DNA from: an uncultured Erythrobacter sp.
GTDB taxonomy: Bacteria > Pseudomonadota > Alphaproteobacteria > Sphingomonadales > Sphingomonadaceae
Length of the DNA: 64,000 nucleotides
Assembly (NCBI GenBank): GCA_947500645.1
Contig: CANMSD010000001.1
Coordinates: 868,001 to 932,000, forward strand
Direction: 5' to 3'
Every line of letters begins with the position of its first letter. Position 1 is the stretch's first letter. Under the pieces are notes generated by a model. That model did no database searches, had not been told where the DNA came from, and worked only from the letters and a program-made list of their open reading frames with translations. Both the position numbers and the translations under genes were made by a program. Shown in pieces: positions 27,267 to 35,173 of this stretch.

Positions 27267-27806
27267 CTAGAGCCCGCTCGCAATCATTCCTTCGCGCGCG
27301 GTGCGGGCATGGCCGACCGCGCTCAGCATCAGACTGCCTTCGATCACCGTAAGCAGGTAACGTGCGCCACCCACCGGATCGGGATCGTCTTCGGGCATTT
27401 GCGTCTCCAACCAGGCCAGCAGTTCGCTCATCATCTGCTCGGCTGCCTCGCGATAGCCGGGCACGCCGCGTGCAGACCCGGCGACAATTTCCCACCACAG
27501 CACCATGAACGGCTGCATCGCCGGCTCACGCCCCTGAGCCAGAATGCGGGCGATACATTGCTGACGGCTCGTCGCGCGCTCCTCACCCATTGCGGCATCG
27601 AGCGCTGCGGAGTAGATTCCGGCGATATAACCTAAAACGTCCGTTATAAGTTGCTCCTTTTTGCCAAAATGGTAAATCAGCATACGGTCGCTGGTTTCCG
27701 CAGCTTTAGCCAATGGGCGCAGGCTTGCACTGCCGAGTCCATGTTCGAGCACATGCGCGGCGAGCTTCGGCAACAGGGTTTCGCGGGAAAGTGGCGCTGG
27801 TTTCAT
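27267..27806 (-). CDS. TetR family regulator
   Basis: This 179-residue TetR-type repressor has an N-terminal HTH (about 8-55: LLPKLAAHVLEHGLGSASLRPLAKAAETSDRMLIYHFGKKEQLITDV) and a C-terminal ligand-binding domain with MVLWWEIVAGSARG. Two matching operators lie in the 74-bp space between it and the divergent membrane-protein gene, which strongly suggests that it represses both. The ligand is unknown. The upstream gene metZ lies downstream in transcription and is probably separate. Confidence 0.92.
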   Translation of the reverse strand: MKPAPLSRETLLPKLAAHVLEHGLGSASLRPLAKAAETSDRMLIYHFGKKEQLITDVLGYIAGIYSAALDAAMGEERATSRQQCIARILAQGREPAMQPFMVLWWEIVAGSARGVPGYREAAEQMMSELLAWLETQMPEDDPDPVGGARYLLTVIEGSLMLSAVGHARTAREGMIASGL

Positions 27807-27814
27807 TTTGGCCT

Positions 27815-27830
27815 TGTAGCAATCGCTACA
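27815..27830. promoter_or_regulatory. TetR operator 1
   Basis: TGTAGC-AATC-GCTACA has perfect 6-bp arms. Its start is 9 bp from the TetR ATG. A third GCTACA half-site lies at 27835-27840, between this operator and operator 2. Confidence 0.75.
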
Positions 27831-27846
27831 TCGCGCTACAAGCCTA

Positions 27847-27862
27847 CGTAGCGCTCGCTACA
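27847..27862. promoter_or_regulatory. TetR operator 2
   Basis: CGTAGC-GCTC-GCTACA repeats operator 1 with one arm change, centred 32 bp away (about three helical turns). It ends 18 bp before the divergent gene's ATG. Together they define a YGTAGC-N4-GCTACA site. Confidence 0.75.
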
Positions 27863-27880
27863 CGATCGGAGATTCATCCT

Positions 27881-28279
27881 ATGCAACCGCTTGAAATTCT
27901 TGCCGCTGTTGGCCTAGCTATTGTGGCTCTTGCTGCATTCTACATCGCCTCGGGCGACCGCAAAATCGGAAATGCCGCCCTCTCCGCAGCGCTCTCCGCC
28001 GCCTTTGCCACCTATAGTGGAGTAACAATCTACAGCGAAGGCATATTGCCGGTCTGGACCAACCACACCACAAATATGTGGGGCGTACAGGTCTGGTGGG
28101 ATCTGTTGTTCGCGGTTGGCATCGCTCTATTCCTTATCGCCCCGCGCGCCCGCAAGCAAGGCATGAATGTACCACTTTGGACAATCGCTATCCTTGCTAC
28201 CGCCAGCATCGCCCTGCTCGCCATGGCTGCGCGCCTTTTCTGGCTCGAACATCAGGCAGAGGCCGCCAGCGAAGGCTGA
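27881..28279 (+). CDS. small integral membrane protein controlled by TetR
   Basis: This 132-residue protein has four hydrophobic segments (about 5-24, 30-50, 66-85 and 97-117) and a cytoplasmic-looking basic loop PRARKQGMN. ATG 27881 follows CGGAG at 27867-27871. I recognise no family with certainty; DUF2834-like small four-helix membrane proteins are comparable (WTNHTTNMWGVQVWWDLLFAVGIALFLIAPRARKQGM in several pieces resembles them). Its only partner is the divergent TetR regulator, so it may be induced by a small molecule. Confidence 0.8.
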   Translation: MQPLEILAAVGLAIVALAAFYIASGDRKIGNAALSAALSAAFATYSGVTIYSEGILPVWTNHTTNMWGVQVWWDLLFAVGIALFLIAPRARKQGMNVPLWTIAILATASIALLAMAARLFWLEHQAEAASEG

Positions 28280-28329
28280 TGTTAGGGGGGCTTGTCGCAA
28301 GATCGCTGCTTGCCTAAGCGCTTGCAGCG

Positions 28330-29604
28330 ATGAGCGAAGCCCCTCCCCATCCTCGCGACCCTTGGCTGGCCTGCCTGGCGATTACTGGCCTGTTCGCCGC
28401 GCTCGCCTCGGTTCGGTTGGGCATTCCGACAAAGCCCTATTTCGACGAGATCCATTACCTGCCAGCTGCGCGCTCCATGCTGGAAGGCGGTGCCTATCTA
28501 AATCGTGAGCATCCGCTCCTGGGCAAGCAGTTACTCGCCCTTGGCATGTCGCTATTCGGTGACAATCCTTTGGGCTGGCGAACCATCCCGCTGATTGCAG
28601 GCACGATCGCTTTGTTCGCGAGTATGCGGGCGATGTGGCATGCCAGCTTCGAACGCTTTGCAACGCTTGCCTTTGGCCTGTTGCTCGCGACCGGATTTCA
28701 CCTGCTGGTCCATGCCCGCATTGCGATGCTCGACATTTTCATGGCCGCGTTTCTGAGCGTTGCGGCATGGCAGTTTGCCGCCGCCATTCGCGAGCCGGAG
28801 CGTGGACGCTGGCGGCTTGCCATCACTGGAATCGCGCTTGGCCTGGCGATGGCGTCAAAATGGAATGCCGTACCGTTGGCAGTGCTGCCGGGCCTTGCTT
28901 TCTTCGCCGCGAGATTATGGGCCGGACGCAGGCGGTTGCTCACCAGCACGCGGGGGATTCCGGTGCCCGGCGTGTCGCTGGCCGAAGCGTTCCTGTGGCT
29001 CGGGATCGTGCCGCTCGCCGCCTATGCGCTTACTTTCTGGCCCGCGTACGACCAGCTCAATTCTCCGCTCGCGGAGCAAGGGCTGATCGGACTGCATCGT
29101 GAGATCATCGAGCTTCAGGCGTCGGTCAAGAACCCGCATCCTTATCAGAGCACGTGGGACCAATGGATGCTGAACACGCGCGGCATCTGGTATCTTTACG
29201 AGTTCACCGACGGTGCTCAGCGCGGCGTACTGCTTATCGGCAACCCACTGACCATGCTGCTCGGCCTATCCGGACTTTTCTGGTGCGCGATGAGCGGATT
29301 TTTGCAGCGCGACTGGGCAAAGATAGCGATGGTGATAGGCTTTGCTGCGAGCCTGGGCCTATGGTTCATCGCGGACAAGCCGATCCAGTTCTACTACCAC
29401 TATTTCATGCCGAGCATGTTCTTGCTGGGCGCGCTGGCGCTATCGCTCAGCGATCTCTCGCGCAGCAGGCACCGCGTGTGGAGCTATGGCGCATTGGTCA
29501 TGAGCGTCGCGATCTTCGCGTTCTTCTTCCCTATCCTGACGGCGGGACAGCTGGACGGCCCGATGAGCTTCGCCACATGGACGTGGATTGCCGGCTGGCG
29601 GTGA
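28330..29604 (+). CDS. PMT-type (GT39) glycosyltransferase
   Basis: This 424-residue membrane enzyme is of the dolichyl-phosphate-mannose:protein mannosyltransferase family. Diagnostic features are the catalytic acidic pair in YFDEIHYLPAARSML (about 38-52), NREHPLLGKQLLALGM, LLVHARIAMLDIFMAAF and MASKWNAV, with about ten membrane helices. It should transfer a sugar from a polyprenyl-phosphate donor to a protein or lipid on the outer face of the inner membrane. A convergent GT2-GtrA fusion that could make or flip that donor lies only about 370 bp away. One base separates its stop from the next gene. Confidence 0.9.
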   Translation: MSEAPPHPRDPWLACLAITGLFAALASVRLGIPTKPYFDEIHYLPAARSMLEGGAYLNREHPLLGKQLLALGMSLFGDNPLGWRTIPLIAGTIALFASMRAMWHASFERFATLAFGLLLATGFHLLVHARIAMLDIFMAAFLSVAAWQFAAAIREPERGRWRLAITGIALGLAMASKWNAVPLAVLPGLAFFAARLWAGRRRLLTSTRGIPVPGVSLAEAFLWLGIVPLAAYALTFWPAYDQLNSPLAEQGLIGLHREIIELQASVKNPHPYQSTWDQWMLNTRGIWYLYEFTDGAQRGVLLIGNPLTMLLGLSGLFWCAMSGFLQRDWAKIAMVIGFAASLGLWFIADKPIQFYYHYFMPSMFLLGALALSLSDLSRSRHRVWSYGALVMSVAIFAFFFPILTAGQLDGPMSFATWTWIAGWR

Positions 29605-29605
29605 G

Positions 29606-30004
29606 ATGAGGACTTTGGCAATCGCAAGTCTACTGCTAATCGGCGCGTCACCAGACGCATTCAATTGCCCAGAGCCTGCAGGGACACTAACGTTTTCAAA
29701 GAATTGGGACGATGCGTTTCCCTCACATACTGATCGTATTTTACCCTCGCCTTTGGAGGTAGATTTCGTCTGTGCTGTAGATAACCAAGGCGCATTCGTG
29801 AAATGCGAATTCTCTGCACGCCAAGAGCTAACGCGAGCTCAAAATGCGCTGATGCTGAGAAGCATGAGCAGGCTTATGAACTACATGAAATCTGACATTC
29901 CAAACCAACCATGCGTTGCGAGCAAAATTACGTTTCAATCCGGCGCTGAGCCTACTCACAATGACGGGGAACTAATATCTCCCCCAGACGAACCGGCTCG
30001 ATAG
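29606..30004 (+). CDS. small exported hypothetical protein after PMT gene
   Basis: This 132-residue protein begins one base after the PMT stop (ATG 29606), so it is probably co-translated. It has an N-terminal signal (MRTLAIASLLLIGASPDAF). The mature part, with three Cys residues and FVCAVDNQGAFVKCEFSARQ, resembles the TonB C-terminal-like domains seen in short periplasmic proteins, but only weakly. GC content is clearly below that of both neighbours. Its last 33 bp overlap the end of the convergent GT2-GtrA gene. Function unknown. Confidence 0.65.
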   Translation: MRTLAIASLLLIGASPDAFNCPEPAGTLTFSKNWDDAFPSHTDRILPSPLEVDFVCAVDNQGAFVKCEFSARQELTRAQNALMLRSMSRLMNYMKSDIPNQPCVASKITFQSGAEPTHNDGELISPPDEPAR

Positions 30005-31069
30005 GGCGTAATTCCATACCGACCCGATCAATATGCCGGCGAGTGCGGCAAGCGCCCAGAACACCCCTTCACTCTCGAGCAGAGTCGCCACCGCGACATT
30101 GGCGAAGCCCCCCACCGCACAGGTGAGGCAGAATCCGGCCCAACCGCGCAAGACCGCACCCAATCCGCGCAAACGCTGGTCCCGATAGGTCAGCCAGTTG
30201 TTGAGCCAGAAGTTGAAGCTCATCGCGGTCAGCACCGCCGCAGCCTGCGCGATTGTAAAGGCCTCTTCGAACACGAACAGCAGGCTCGCAAGCACCGCCA
30301 TATGCACGATCACACCCAGCGCGCCGACCGTGCCGAACAGCGCAAAGCGCGTGGGGATCACGCGCCCCAACGTCTTGTCGTAAAGCCCTGCGAGAAAGTC
30401 GAACAGGATTGCGCGATCGAGCTTGCTCTCGCCCTCGCGGCGCTTCGCGAATTTGAGTGGGAATTCCTTTACTTTCAGCGGCCTGTCAGACGTCGCCAGC
30501 AGGTCGAGCAGGATCTTGAAACCAATGCCCGACAAGCGCGGCACGAGCGCCCTCGCCGTCCCGGTGCGCAGCAGGAAATATCCGCTCATCGGATCCGACA
30601 GCTCGACGCCCGTCATCCGCCGAGCGATGCCATTGGCGAAGCTGGAAAGGCGCTCGCGTTCCGGTGCACCCCACTCATCCGTGCTGGAACCAGGTGCAAA
30701 GCGCGACGCGACCGCCACATCGCCTTCGCCCGCGCGCACCGCCTCCAGCATCTCGGACAGCAAAGCAGGGTCATGTTGGTGGTCTGCATCCATCACGGCG
30801 ACGAACGGCGCGGCGGTGGCGCAGAAGCCCTCGATCGCGGCGCTTGCGAGGCCTCGCCGCCCGATCCGTTGAATAACGCGCACGCGGCCGTCGGTCAGCG
30901 CGATGCTGCGCGCCTCATCCGCTGTGCCGTCGGAGCTGTCATCATCGACGATCAGGACTTCCCAGCCCTGAGAGCCCAGCGCATCCTCGATCCGCGCGAC
31001 CAGAGGCGCGAGATTGCCGCGCTCATTGAGCGTCGGCAGGATAATCGCGAGTTCGAGGCTCTGGCTCAC
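29972..31069 (-). CDS. GT2 polyprenyl-phosphate glycosyltransferase fused to GtrA
   Basis: This 365-residue fusion has a cytoplasmic GT2 domain (about 1-225) resembling dolichol-phosphate mannose synthase: IILPTLNERGNL, VDDDSSDGT, the MDADHQHDP metal site and SRFAPGS. The C-terminal GtrA domain (about 235-365) has four helices with FNFWLNNWLTYR and NYALSSRFVW. The first domain charges polyprenyl phosphate with a sugar and the second is thought to move it across the membrane. It converges on the PMT gene cluster, a plausible donor/transferase pair, and lies downstream of leuB on the same strand. Confidence 0.92.
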   Translation of the reverse strand: MSQSLELAIILPTLNERGNLAPLVARIEDALGSQGWEVLIVDDDSSDGTADEARSIALTDGRVRVIQRIGRRGLASAAIEGFCATAAPFVAVMDADHQHDPALLSEMLEAVRAGEGDVAVASRFAPGSSTDEWGAPERERLSSFANGIARRMTGVELSDPMSGYFLLRTGTARALVPRLSGIGFKILLDLLATSDRPLKVKEFPLKFAKRREGESKLDRAILFDFLAGLYDKTLGRVIPTRFALFGTVGALGVIVHMAVLASLLFVFEEAFTIAQAAAVLTAMSFNFWLNNWLTYRDQRLRGLGAVLRGWAGFCLTCAVGGFANVAVATLLESEGVFWALAALAGILIGSVWNYALSSRFVWGRY

Positions 31070-31090
31070 ATCCCCGGTCCTCGTTTGACC

Positions 31091-32149
31091 TCAAAGACGC
31101 TCGATAATGGCGCTGCCGATCGCTTCGCAGCCATGCGAACCACCCAGATCAGCGCCGCGAATGCCGTCTGCGAGCGCCTTCGCGACAGCAGCTTCGATTC
31201 GTGCGGCCTCTTCCTCGCGGCCAAAGGAATGACGCAGCATCAGCGCCACCGACAAAACGGTAGCCATCGGATTGGCCTTGCCCTGCCCCGCGATGTCTGG
31301 CGCACTGCCATGGATCGGCTCGTACAGGCCAAAAATGCCGTGATCCGTCTTTCGCTCGCCAATCGAGGCGCTAGGCAGCAGACCAATCGAACCAACCGCT
31401 GCGCTAGCTAGGTCGGATAAAATATCACCAAATAGGTTTCCCGTGAGGATCACGCCGAATTGCGCAGGGCGGCTGATAATCTGCATCGCGGCGTTGTCGA
31501 CATACATGTGGTCGAGCTGGATATCGGGGTGCGGGCCCGCAGCCTCTTTCACCGTGTCACGCCAGACCTGGCTGGTTTCCAGCACATTGGCCTTGTCGAC
31601 GCTGGTCACGCCCTTGCCTGCGGCCCTGGCAGCGCGAAAGGCAACGCGGGCAATGCGGCCCACCTCGGTAGCGGAATAGGACATCATGTCCCACCCCTCA
31701 CGGCTGCCGTCTACGGCCACACGTTCGCCCTTGTCGCCGAAATAGACGTCACCGGTCAGTTCGCGCACAATCAGCAAATCGAGAGTTTCGGCGATTTCCG
31801 GCTGCAGCGGGGAGAGATGCTCAAGGCCCGGAAAAACCTTGGCCGGGCGAAGGTTTGCAAACAGGTCCAGCTCTTTGCGCAGACCTAGGATCGCCTGCTC
31901 GGGCCGCAGGTGCCGCTCTAAGCCGTCACATTCGGGATCGCCCACTGCGCCGAACAGCACCGCATCAGATCCGCGTGCGATTTCGAGAGTTTCCTCCGGC
32001 AGGGGCTGCCCATGGCGCTTGTATGCAATGCCGCCAACATCGCCTTCGAACAGGGTCAGTCCGGGCAGCGAGAGCGCGTTCAGCACACGAGTGGCCTCGC
32101 GGGTCACCTCCGGGCCGATCCCATCACCGGGCAAGATTGCAATCTTCAT
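31091..32149 (-). CDS. leuB: 3-isopropylmalate dehydrogenase
   Basis: This 352-residue NAD-dependent decarboxylating dehydrogenase catalyses the third step of leucine synthesis. [15 protein letters not shown] opens the protein. [39 protein letters not shown], the [11 protein letters not shown] region and the active-site [37 protein letters not shown] in sections are all typical, and [15 protein letters not shown] binds NAD. The length is normal. It sits between recO and the GT2-GtrA gene on the minus strand; leuCD are not in the window. Confidence 0.96.
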   Translation of the reverse strand: MKIAILPGDGIGPEVTREATRVLNALSLPGLTLFEGDVGGIAYKRHGQPLPEETLEIARGSDAVLFGAVGDPECDGLERHLRPEQAILGLRKELDLFANLRPAKVFPGLEHLSPLQPEIAETLDLLIVRELTGDVYFGDKGERVAVDGSREGWDMMSYSATEVGRIARVAFRAARAAGKGVTSVDKANVLETSQVWRDTVKEAAGPHPDIQLDHMYVDNAAMQIISRPAQFGVILTGNLFGDILSDLASAAVGSIGLLPSASIGERKTDHGIFGLYEPIHGSAPDIAGQGKANPMATVLSVALMLRHSFGREEEAARIEAAVAKALADGIRGADLGGSHGCEAIGSAIIERL

Positions 32150-32159
32150 ACGATCCCCC

Positions 32160-32762
32160 TCATGTCAGCATCCGGGCGAGCCGTTCGCCCAAAAGCGTGC
32201 GGGCGGCCATAACATCGCGGTCACGCTCGGCAAGCAGGTATCGCGCAAGCGGCGCTTCGAGTGCGCGAAATTGCTCGAGCTGTTGCTCAAGGTCGCCGTC
32301 CACATCGGGTTTGCCGCCGCCATAGCCGAGCTCGCGCAGCAGCATCGCTTCATAGGTGATTAGCGCCGAGAGCCAACCGCGCGCAGAAGGTGCATGGCAC
32401 ACTGCCGTCAGCACCGCCTGAAGCGCTTGGTAGAGATTGGGATAGGCGTTGCGCTCCGGCAGAACGCAGGCGGTGAGCGCGCAGACCCAGGTGATTGCCG
32501 CGGCCGGCAGCGGTTCGGTCATCCACGGGCCGCGACTTTCCGCCAGTTCCAGCCGCGCAAAGGGAAGCTGGCTGTCGGACTTCGCACGCAGCTCCACCTC
32601 GACCGAGTTTCCCGGGATCATGACGGGGCGCAATCGCCGCCCTCGCCCGCCCGCAACATAGCCTGCGACGAGCCCGTATTGCTCGGTGAACATGCGCGCA
32701 ATCGCCGCGTTTTCACCGTGAGCGCGAGAGGCGACGAGTATGGCAGGGGCGCGCAGCTGCAT
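32160..32762 (-). CDS. recO: DNA repair protein RecO
   Basis: This 200-residue RecO homologue assists RecA loading in RecF-pathway recombination. The N-terminal OB fold (APAILVASRAHGENAAIARMFTEQYGLVAGYVAGGRGRR) and the helical C-terminal part (WLSALITYEAMLLRELGYG) are recognisable. It is somewhat shorter than the usual 230-250 residues, and no zinc-binding Cys cluster is visible, as in many alphaproteobacterial forms. It lies 11 bp upstream of leuB and follows the UbiK-like gene by 12 bp, so the three may be co-transcribed. Confidence 0.9.
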   Translation of the reverse strand: MQLRAPAILVASRAHGENAAIARMFTEQYGLVAGYVAGGRGRRLRPVMIPGNSVEVELRAKSDSQLPFARLELAESRGPWMTEPLPAAAITWVCALTACVLPERNAYPNLYQALQAVLTAVCHAPSARGWLSALITYEAMLLRELGYGGGKPDVDGDLEQQLEQFRALEAPLARYLLAERDRDVMAARTLLGERLARMLT

Positions 32763-32774
32763 GGCTGCGCCGTC

Positions 32775-33026
32775 TTACTTGGAGGCGAGCTTGGCTTCCA
32801 GCTCGGCAATGCGGGCTTCGAGCGCTTCGTTCTGCTCGCGCGCCTTTTGCGCCATCAGCTTGACCGTCTCGAACTCTTCGCGGCTGACGAAATCGACGCC
32901 GCCAAGGGCCTCGCGCATTTTCTCGCGCGCGCCTTCGCGGGCTTCGCGCGTCATGCCAGCCATCGTGCCAGCAGCGCTGTTTGCGAGTTTGACGAAGTCG
33001 GCGATGATCGGGTTTTCGCTTTGCAT
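32775..33026 (-). CDS. UbiK-family (BMFP) accessory factor
   Basis: This 83-residue protein matches the BMFP/UbiK family (formerly YqiC): an amphipathic N-terminal helix (IIADFVKLANSAAGTMAGM), then EGAREKMREALGG and a C-terminal coiled coil (REEFETVKLMAQKAREQNEALEARIAELEAKL in two halves). In gammaproteobacteria UbiK helps aerobic ubiquinone synthesis, probably by trimerising and binding membrane lipids. The ATG at 33026 (MQSENPIIADF) is preferred over the TTG three codons upstream. It is followed by recO. The large palindrome copy 2 lies 84 bp upstream. Confidence 0.88.
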   Translation of the reverse strand: MQSENPIIADFVKLANSAAGTMAGMTREAREGAREKMREALGGVDFVSREEFETVKLMAQKAREQNEALEARIAELEAKLASK

Positions 33027-33109
33027 GGGGGACAAATGGTGAAGCTGGGAGGTTTTGTCCAGTGAGAGTTTTTGTGCGTGGGTCGGTTGTCCAACCGATC
33101 CTTTACCGT

Positions 33110-33187
33110 GCCACCCGCGCCCTCCACCCTTCCACCCGGAGCCTACCGGGATACCATCCGGGTGGAAGGGTGGAGGGCGCGGGTGGC
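33110..33187. repeat. large G-rich palindrome, copy 2
   Basis: Arms of 31 bp (33110-33140 and 33157-33187) are perfectly complementary around a 16-nt loop (GCCTACCGGGATACCA) that is the exact reverse complement of the loop in copy 1. The outer third of the arms differs from copy 1, but each change is matched in the opposite arm. A four-G3-run motif is kept. It lies between the tspO end and the UbiK-like start. Confidence 0.85.
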
Positions 33188-33208
33188 TACGGCACGCTAA
33201 ACGGAAAC

Positions 33209-33757
33209 TTACAACTCAATACGCTGTGCAGCTGCGCTTTCCCCTTTGACGCCGCCATAAGGGTTTTCTGCCAGGAACTGATAGTTCAGCGCCGTCGCGA
33301 ACAGCACCCAAGCAAGATAGGGGATCAGTAGGTAAGCGGCCAGCTTGCGCACTTTCCAGAAAGCCCAGATCACGATCAGCAGGGTTAGATCGACCAGACC
33401 GATCACAATCAACCCGCCTGCGATGTTCTGCATCCCGAAGAACACCGGAGTCCAGGCAAGATTAAAGGCGAAGTGGATGATAAACAGCATGAGCGCCACC
33501 TTACGGCCATGCGCCCCCCACGCACTGGCCACCAGTGCGACCGATAGGCCGATCATCACATAGAGAATGCTCCAGACAATCCCGAACGCGGCAGGCGGCG
33601 GATAGATGTCAGGCTTCACAAGGTTCTGGAACCACAATGTGTTTGGCCCGGCCGATTGCCCCATCAGAAAGCCGAGCAGAAAGATCAGCGGAACCAGAAA
33701 CAGTGACCAGCGCAGCAGACTTGCCCGCAATTGAGCCTTGGAAGCCAGTAAACTCAT
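33209..33757 (-). CDS. tspO: TspO/MBR family membrane protein
   Basis: This 182-residue, five-helix TspO homologue related to the mitochondrial translocator protein starts at ATG 33757, which follows GAGGA; the open frame extends 35 codons further without support. Conserved segments are VKPDIYPPPAAFGIVWSILYVMIGLSVALV, MLFIIHFAFNLAWTPVFFG and the YLAWVLFATALNYQFLAEN stretch with the cholesterol-consensus-like region. Bacterial TspO binds porphyrins and influences tetrapyrrole or stress responses. A C-terminal tail NPYGGVKGESAAAQRIEL extends beyond the last helix. No photosynthesis genes are in this window. Confidence 0.93.
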   Translation of the reverse strand: MSLLASKAQLRASLLRWSLFLVPLIFLLGFLMGQSAGPNTLWFQNLVKPDIYPPPAAFGIVWSILYVMIGLSVALVASAWGAHGRKVALMLFIIHFAFNLAWTPVFFGMQNIAGGLIVIGLVDLTLLIVIWAFWKVRKLAAYLLIPYLAWVLFATALNYQFLAENPYGGVKGESAAAQRIEL

Positions 33758-34046
33758 TCTATTCCTCACCAGCGCTCGCAAATCGGAAGCGCTCATTGGC
33801 ACAGCACGATTCGCCGGAGCGATCAGAGCGCCCGCGATACACATTGCAGCGGCGAGCGCCAATCACGGCTCATCGCGAATACGCCACAAGATCGGGGAAG
33901 AATTTCGCCTCCAGAAAATTTATTCGAACAAAACGCTAGGACTCTCGGAAATCATTCTGCTAGCACTGCCACATTCTTGCCGTGATTCGTGGTGCTAACG
34001 GTGGGGAAAGTGGAGTGGAGCACCCGACCCAATGAGGGAAACAGTT

Positions 34047-34298
34047 ATGCAAAAGACCAAACTCGCTTCGATGATGGCGATCGCTGGCGGCCTTTCGATC
34101 GCTACCGCAGCATGCAACGCACCGGCTGAAGACGGCGCAGAAACCGCTGCTGACGAAACATCGGTAAGCGCTTGTGAAGCTGCTGAAGAAGTTGCTGAAG
34201 CTGCATGTGAAGCCGCTGAAGAAGTTGCTTGTGCCGCTGACGGCTGCTGCGCTGCAGAAGGCTGCTGTGCAGCTGCATGTTGCGCCGCTGCTGAATAA
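34047..34298 (+). CDS. Cys-rich repetitive lipoprotein
   Basis: This 83-residue lipoprotein starts at ATG 34047, with GAGGGA at 34035-34040. The signal MQKTKLASMMAIAGGLSIATAAC has its lipobox Cys at residue 23. The mature part is almost only Ala, Glu, Asp and Cys: nine further Cys at 43, 54, 62, 67, 68, 73, 74, 78 and 79, in CEAAEEVA repeats passing into CC pairs (DGCCAAEGCCAAACC). The codons are correspondingly repetitive. This suggests a surface- or periplasm-anchored metal- or thiol-reactive buffer (inference). A clear terminator follows. I know of no named family. Confidence 0.75.
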   Translation: MQKTKLASMMAIAGGLSIATAACNAPAEDGAETAADETSVSACEAAEEVAEAACEAAEEVACAADGCCAAEGCCAAACCAAAE

Positions 34299-34324
34299 TT
34301 CAGCTCAGCGAAGCTAAGCATTGT

Positions 34325-34367
34325 GGGCCGGCGGCAACATGGTTGTCGTCGGCCTCTTTGTTTCTTA
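34325..34367 (+). terminator. Rho-independent terminator after Cys-rich lipoprotein
   Basis: The stem GGCCGGCGGCAAC / GTTGTCGTCGGCC closes an ATG loop with G-U pairs allowed, and is followed by the T-rich tract CTCTTTGTTTCTT. It ends the lipoprotein transcript just before the next gene. Confidence 0.75.
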
Positions 34368-34378
34368 GGCCTAGCGAC

Positions 34379-35035
34379 ATGACCGAAAACGAAGCTGCCC
34401 TTACCGTTATCGAGACAATCACGCAGATGGCCGGAGAGCAGCGCCCGCTGATGCTGCGGGTCGTGCCGGATGAAGGTGCGAAATTCTGGCAGCACTACCC
34501 GGACAAGGATGCGCGCGACGCGAAGACCAAGTCGCGCTGGTACTATCATGTCCATGCGCCCGGCGATCGCGATCCGGAGGAGCATGGCCACTTTCATCTA
34601 TTCCTGCACCGGACCCAACTGAAAGACGGCCTTTCACCGGTGGTCCTGCCTCCGGAAGGCGAAGATGCGAAAGCGCATGTGACGCATCTGATCGGCCTGT
34701 CGATTGCGCATACGGGAATCCCGCGCGCCTGGTTTTCAACCAATCGCTTTGTGACCAACGAATTCCTCTACAGTGCCGACGACATGATCGAGCATATGCC
34801 GCTCTACGACGTTGACGACACGAAGGAAGACAAGCTGGTCAATCGCTTCGTGACCGCGATGGTCGCGCTTTATCGCGACGAGATTGCCGACCTTCTGCGC
34901 CAGCGCGATGCGCGTCAGGCAGAGCTGGTCGCCGAGCACGGAGATGCCGCTTATGAAAAGACGTCGGGTGAGGATGTGCTCGCCATTATTCCGATTGATC
35001 TCGACGAGAAGATTTCAGCGCTCGATTTAGACTGA
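34379..35035 (+). CDS. conserved hypothetical cytoplasmic protein
   Basis: This 218-residue soluble protein has no signal or membrane segment. Notable stretches are RPLMLRVVPDEGAKFWQHYP, SRWYYHVHAPGDRDPEEHGHFHLFLHRTQL (rich in His and acidic residues, possibly a metal site), HVTHLIGLSIAHTGIPRAWFSTNRFVTNEFLYSADDM in parts, and a C-terminal helical region. It resembles an uncharacterised DUF family found in proteobacteria, possibly DUF6969, but I am not sure of the name. It begins right after the terminator of the Cys-rich lipoprotein. Function unknown. Confidence 0.75.
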   Translation: MTENEAALTVIETITQMAGEQRPLMLRVVPDEGAKFWQHYPDKDARDAKTKSRWYYHVHAPGDRDPEEHGHFHLFLHRTQLKDGLSPVVLPPEGEDAKAHVTHLIGLSIAHTGIPRAWFSTNRFVTNEFLYSADDMIEHMPLYDVDDTKEDKLVNRFVTAMVALYRDEIADLLRQRDARQAELVAEHGDAAYEKTSGEDVLAIIPIDLDEKISALDLD

Positions 35036-35077
35036 GTATTGCTGGCTAAGCCAATCGGTTCAACGTTAGCACAAGTT

Positions 35078-35152
35078 CGACGCCGCAGGCGTCGCAAGCG
35101 CGCATGCGCGTCGGCCGGTTAGGCCGGAAGCCAAGCGAGCCGGATGGCTCGC
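35078..35152. repeat. mosaic mini-hairpin array D
   Basis: Four hairpins in a row between convergent genes: CGACGCC-GCA-GGCGTCG (35078-35094), the palindrome CGCGCATGCGCG (35099-35110), CGGCC-GGTTA-GGCCG (35112-35126) and GCGAGCC-GGAT-GGCTCGC (35135-35152). The GGAT tetraloop recurs at 18100-18103 and 37346-37349. Confidence 0.65.
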
Positions 35153-35173
35153 GCCCGGCGTTTGAGGGCGAAA

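Noticed and set aside
30302-31411. 369-codon plus-strand frame crossing GT2-GtrA and leuB
   Set aside because: It spans two well-supported minus-strand genes and the gap between them; a real gene is very unlikely.
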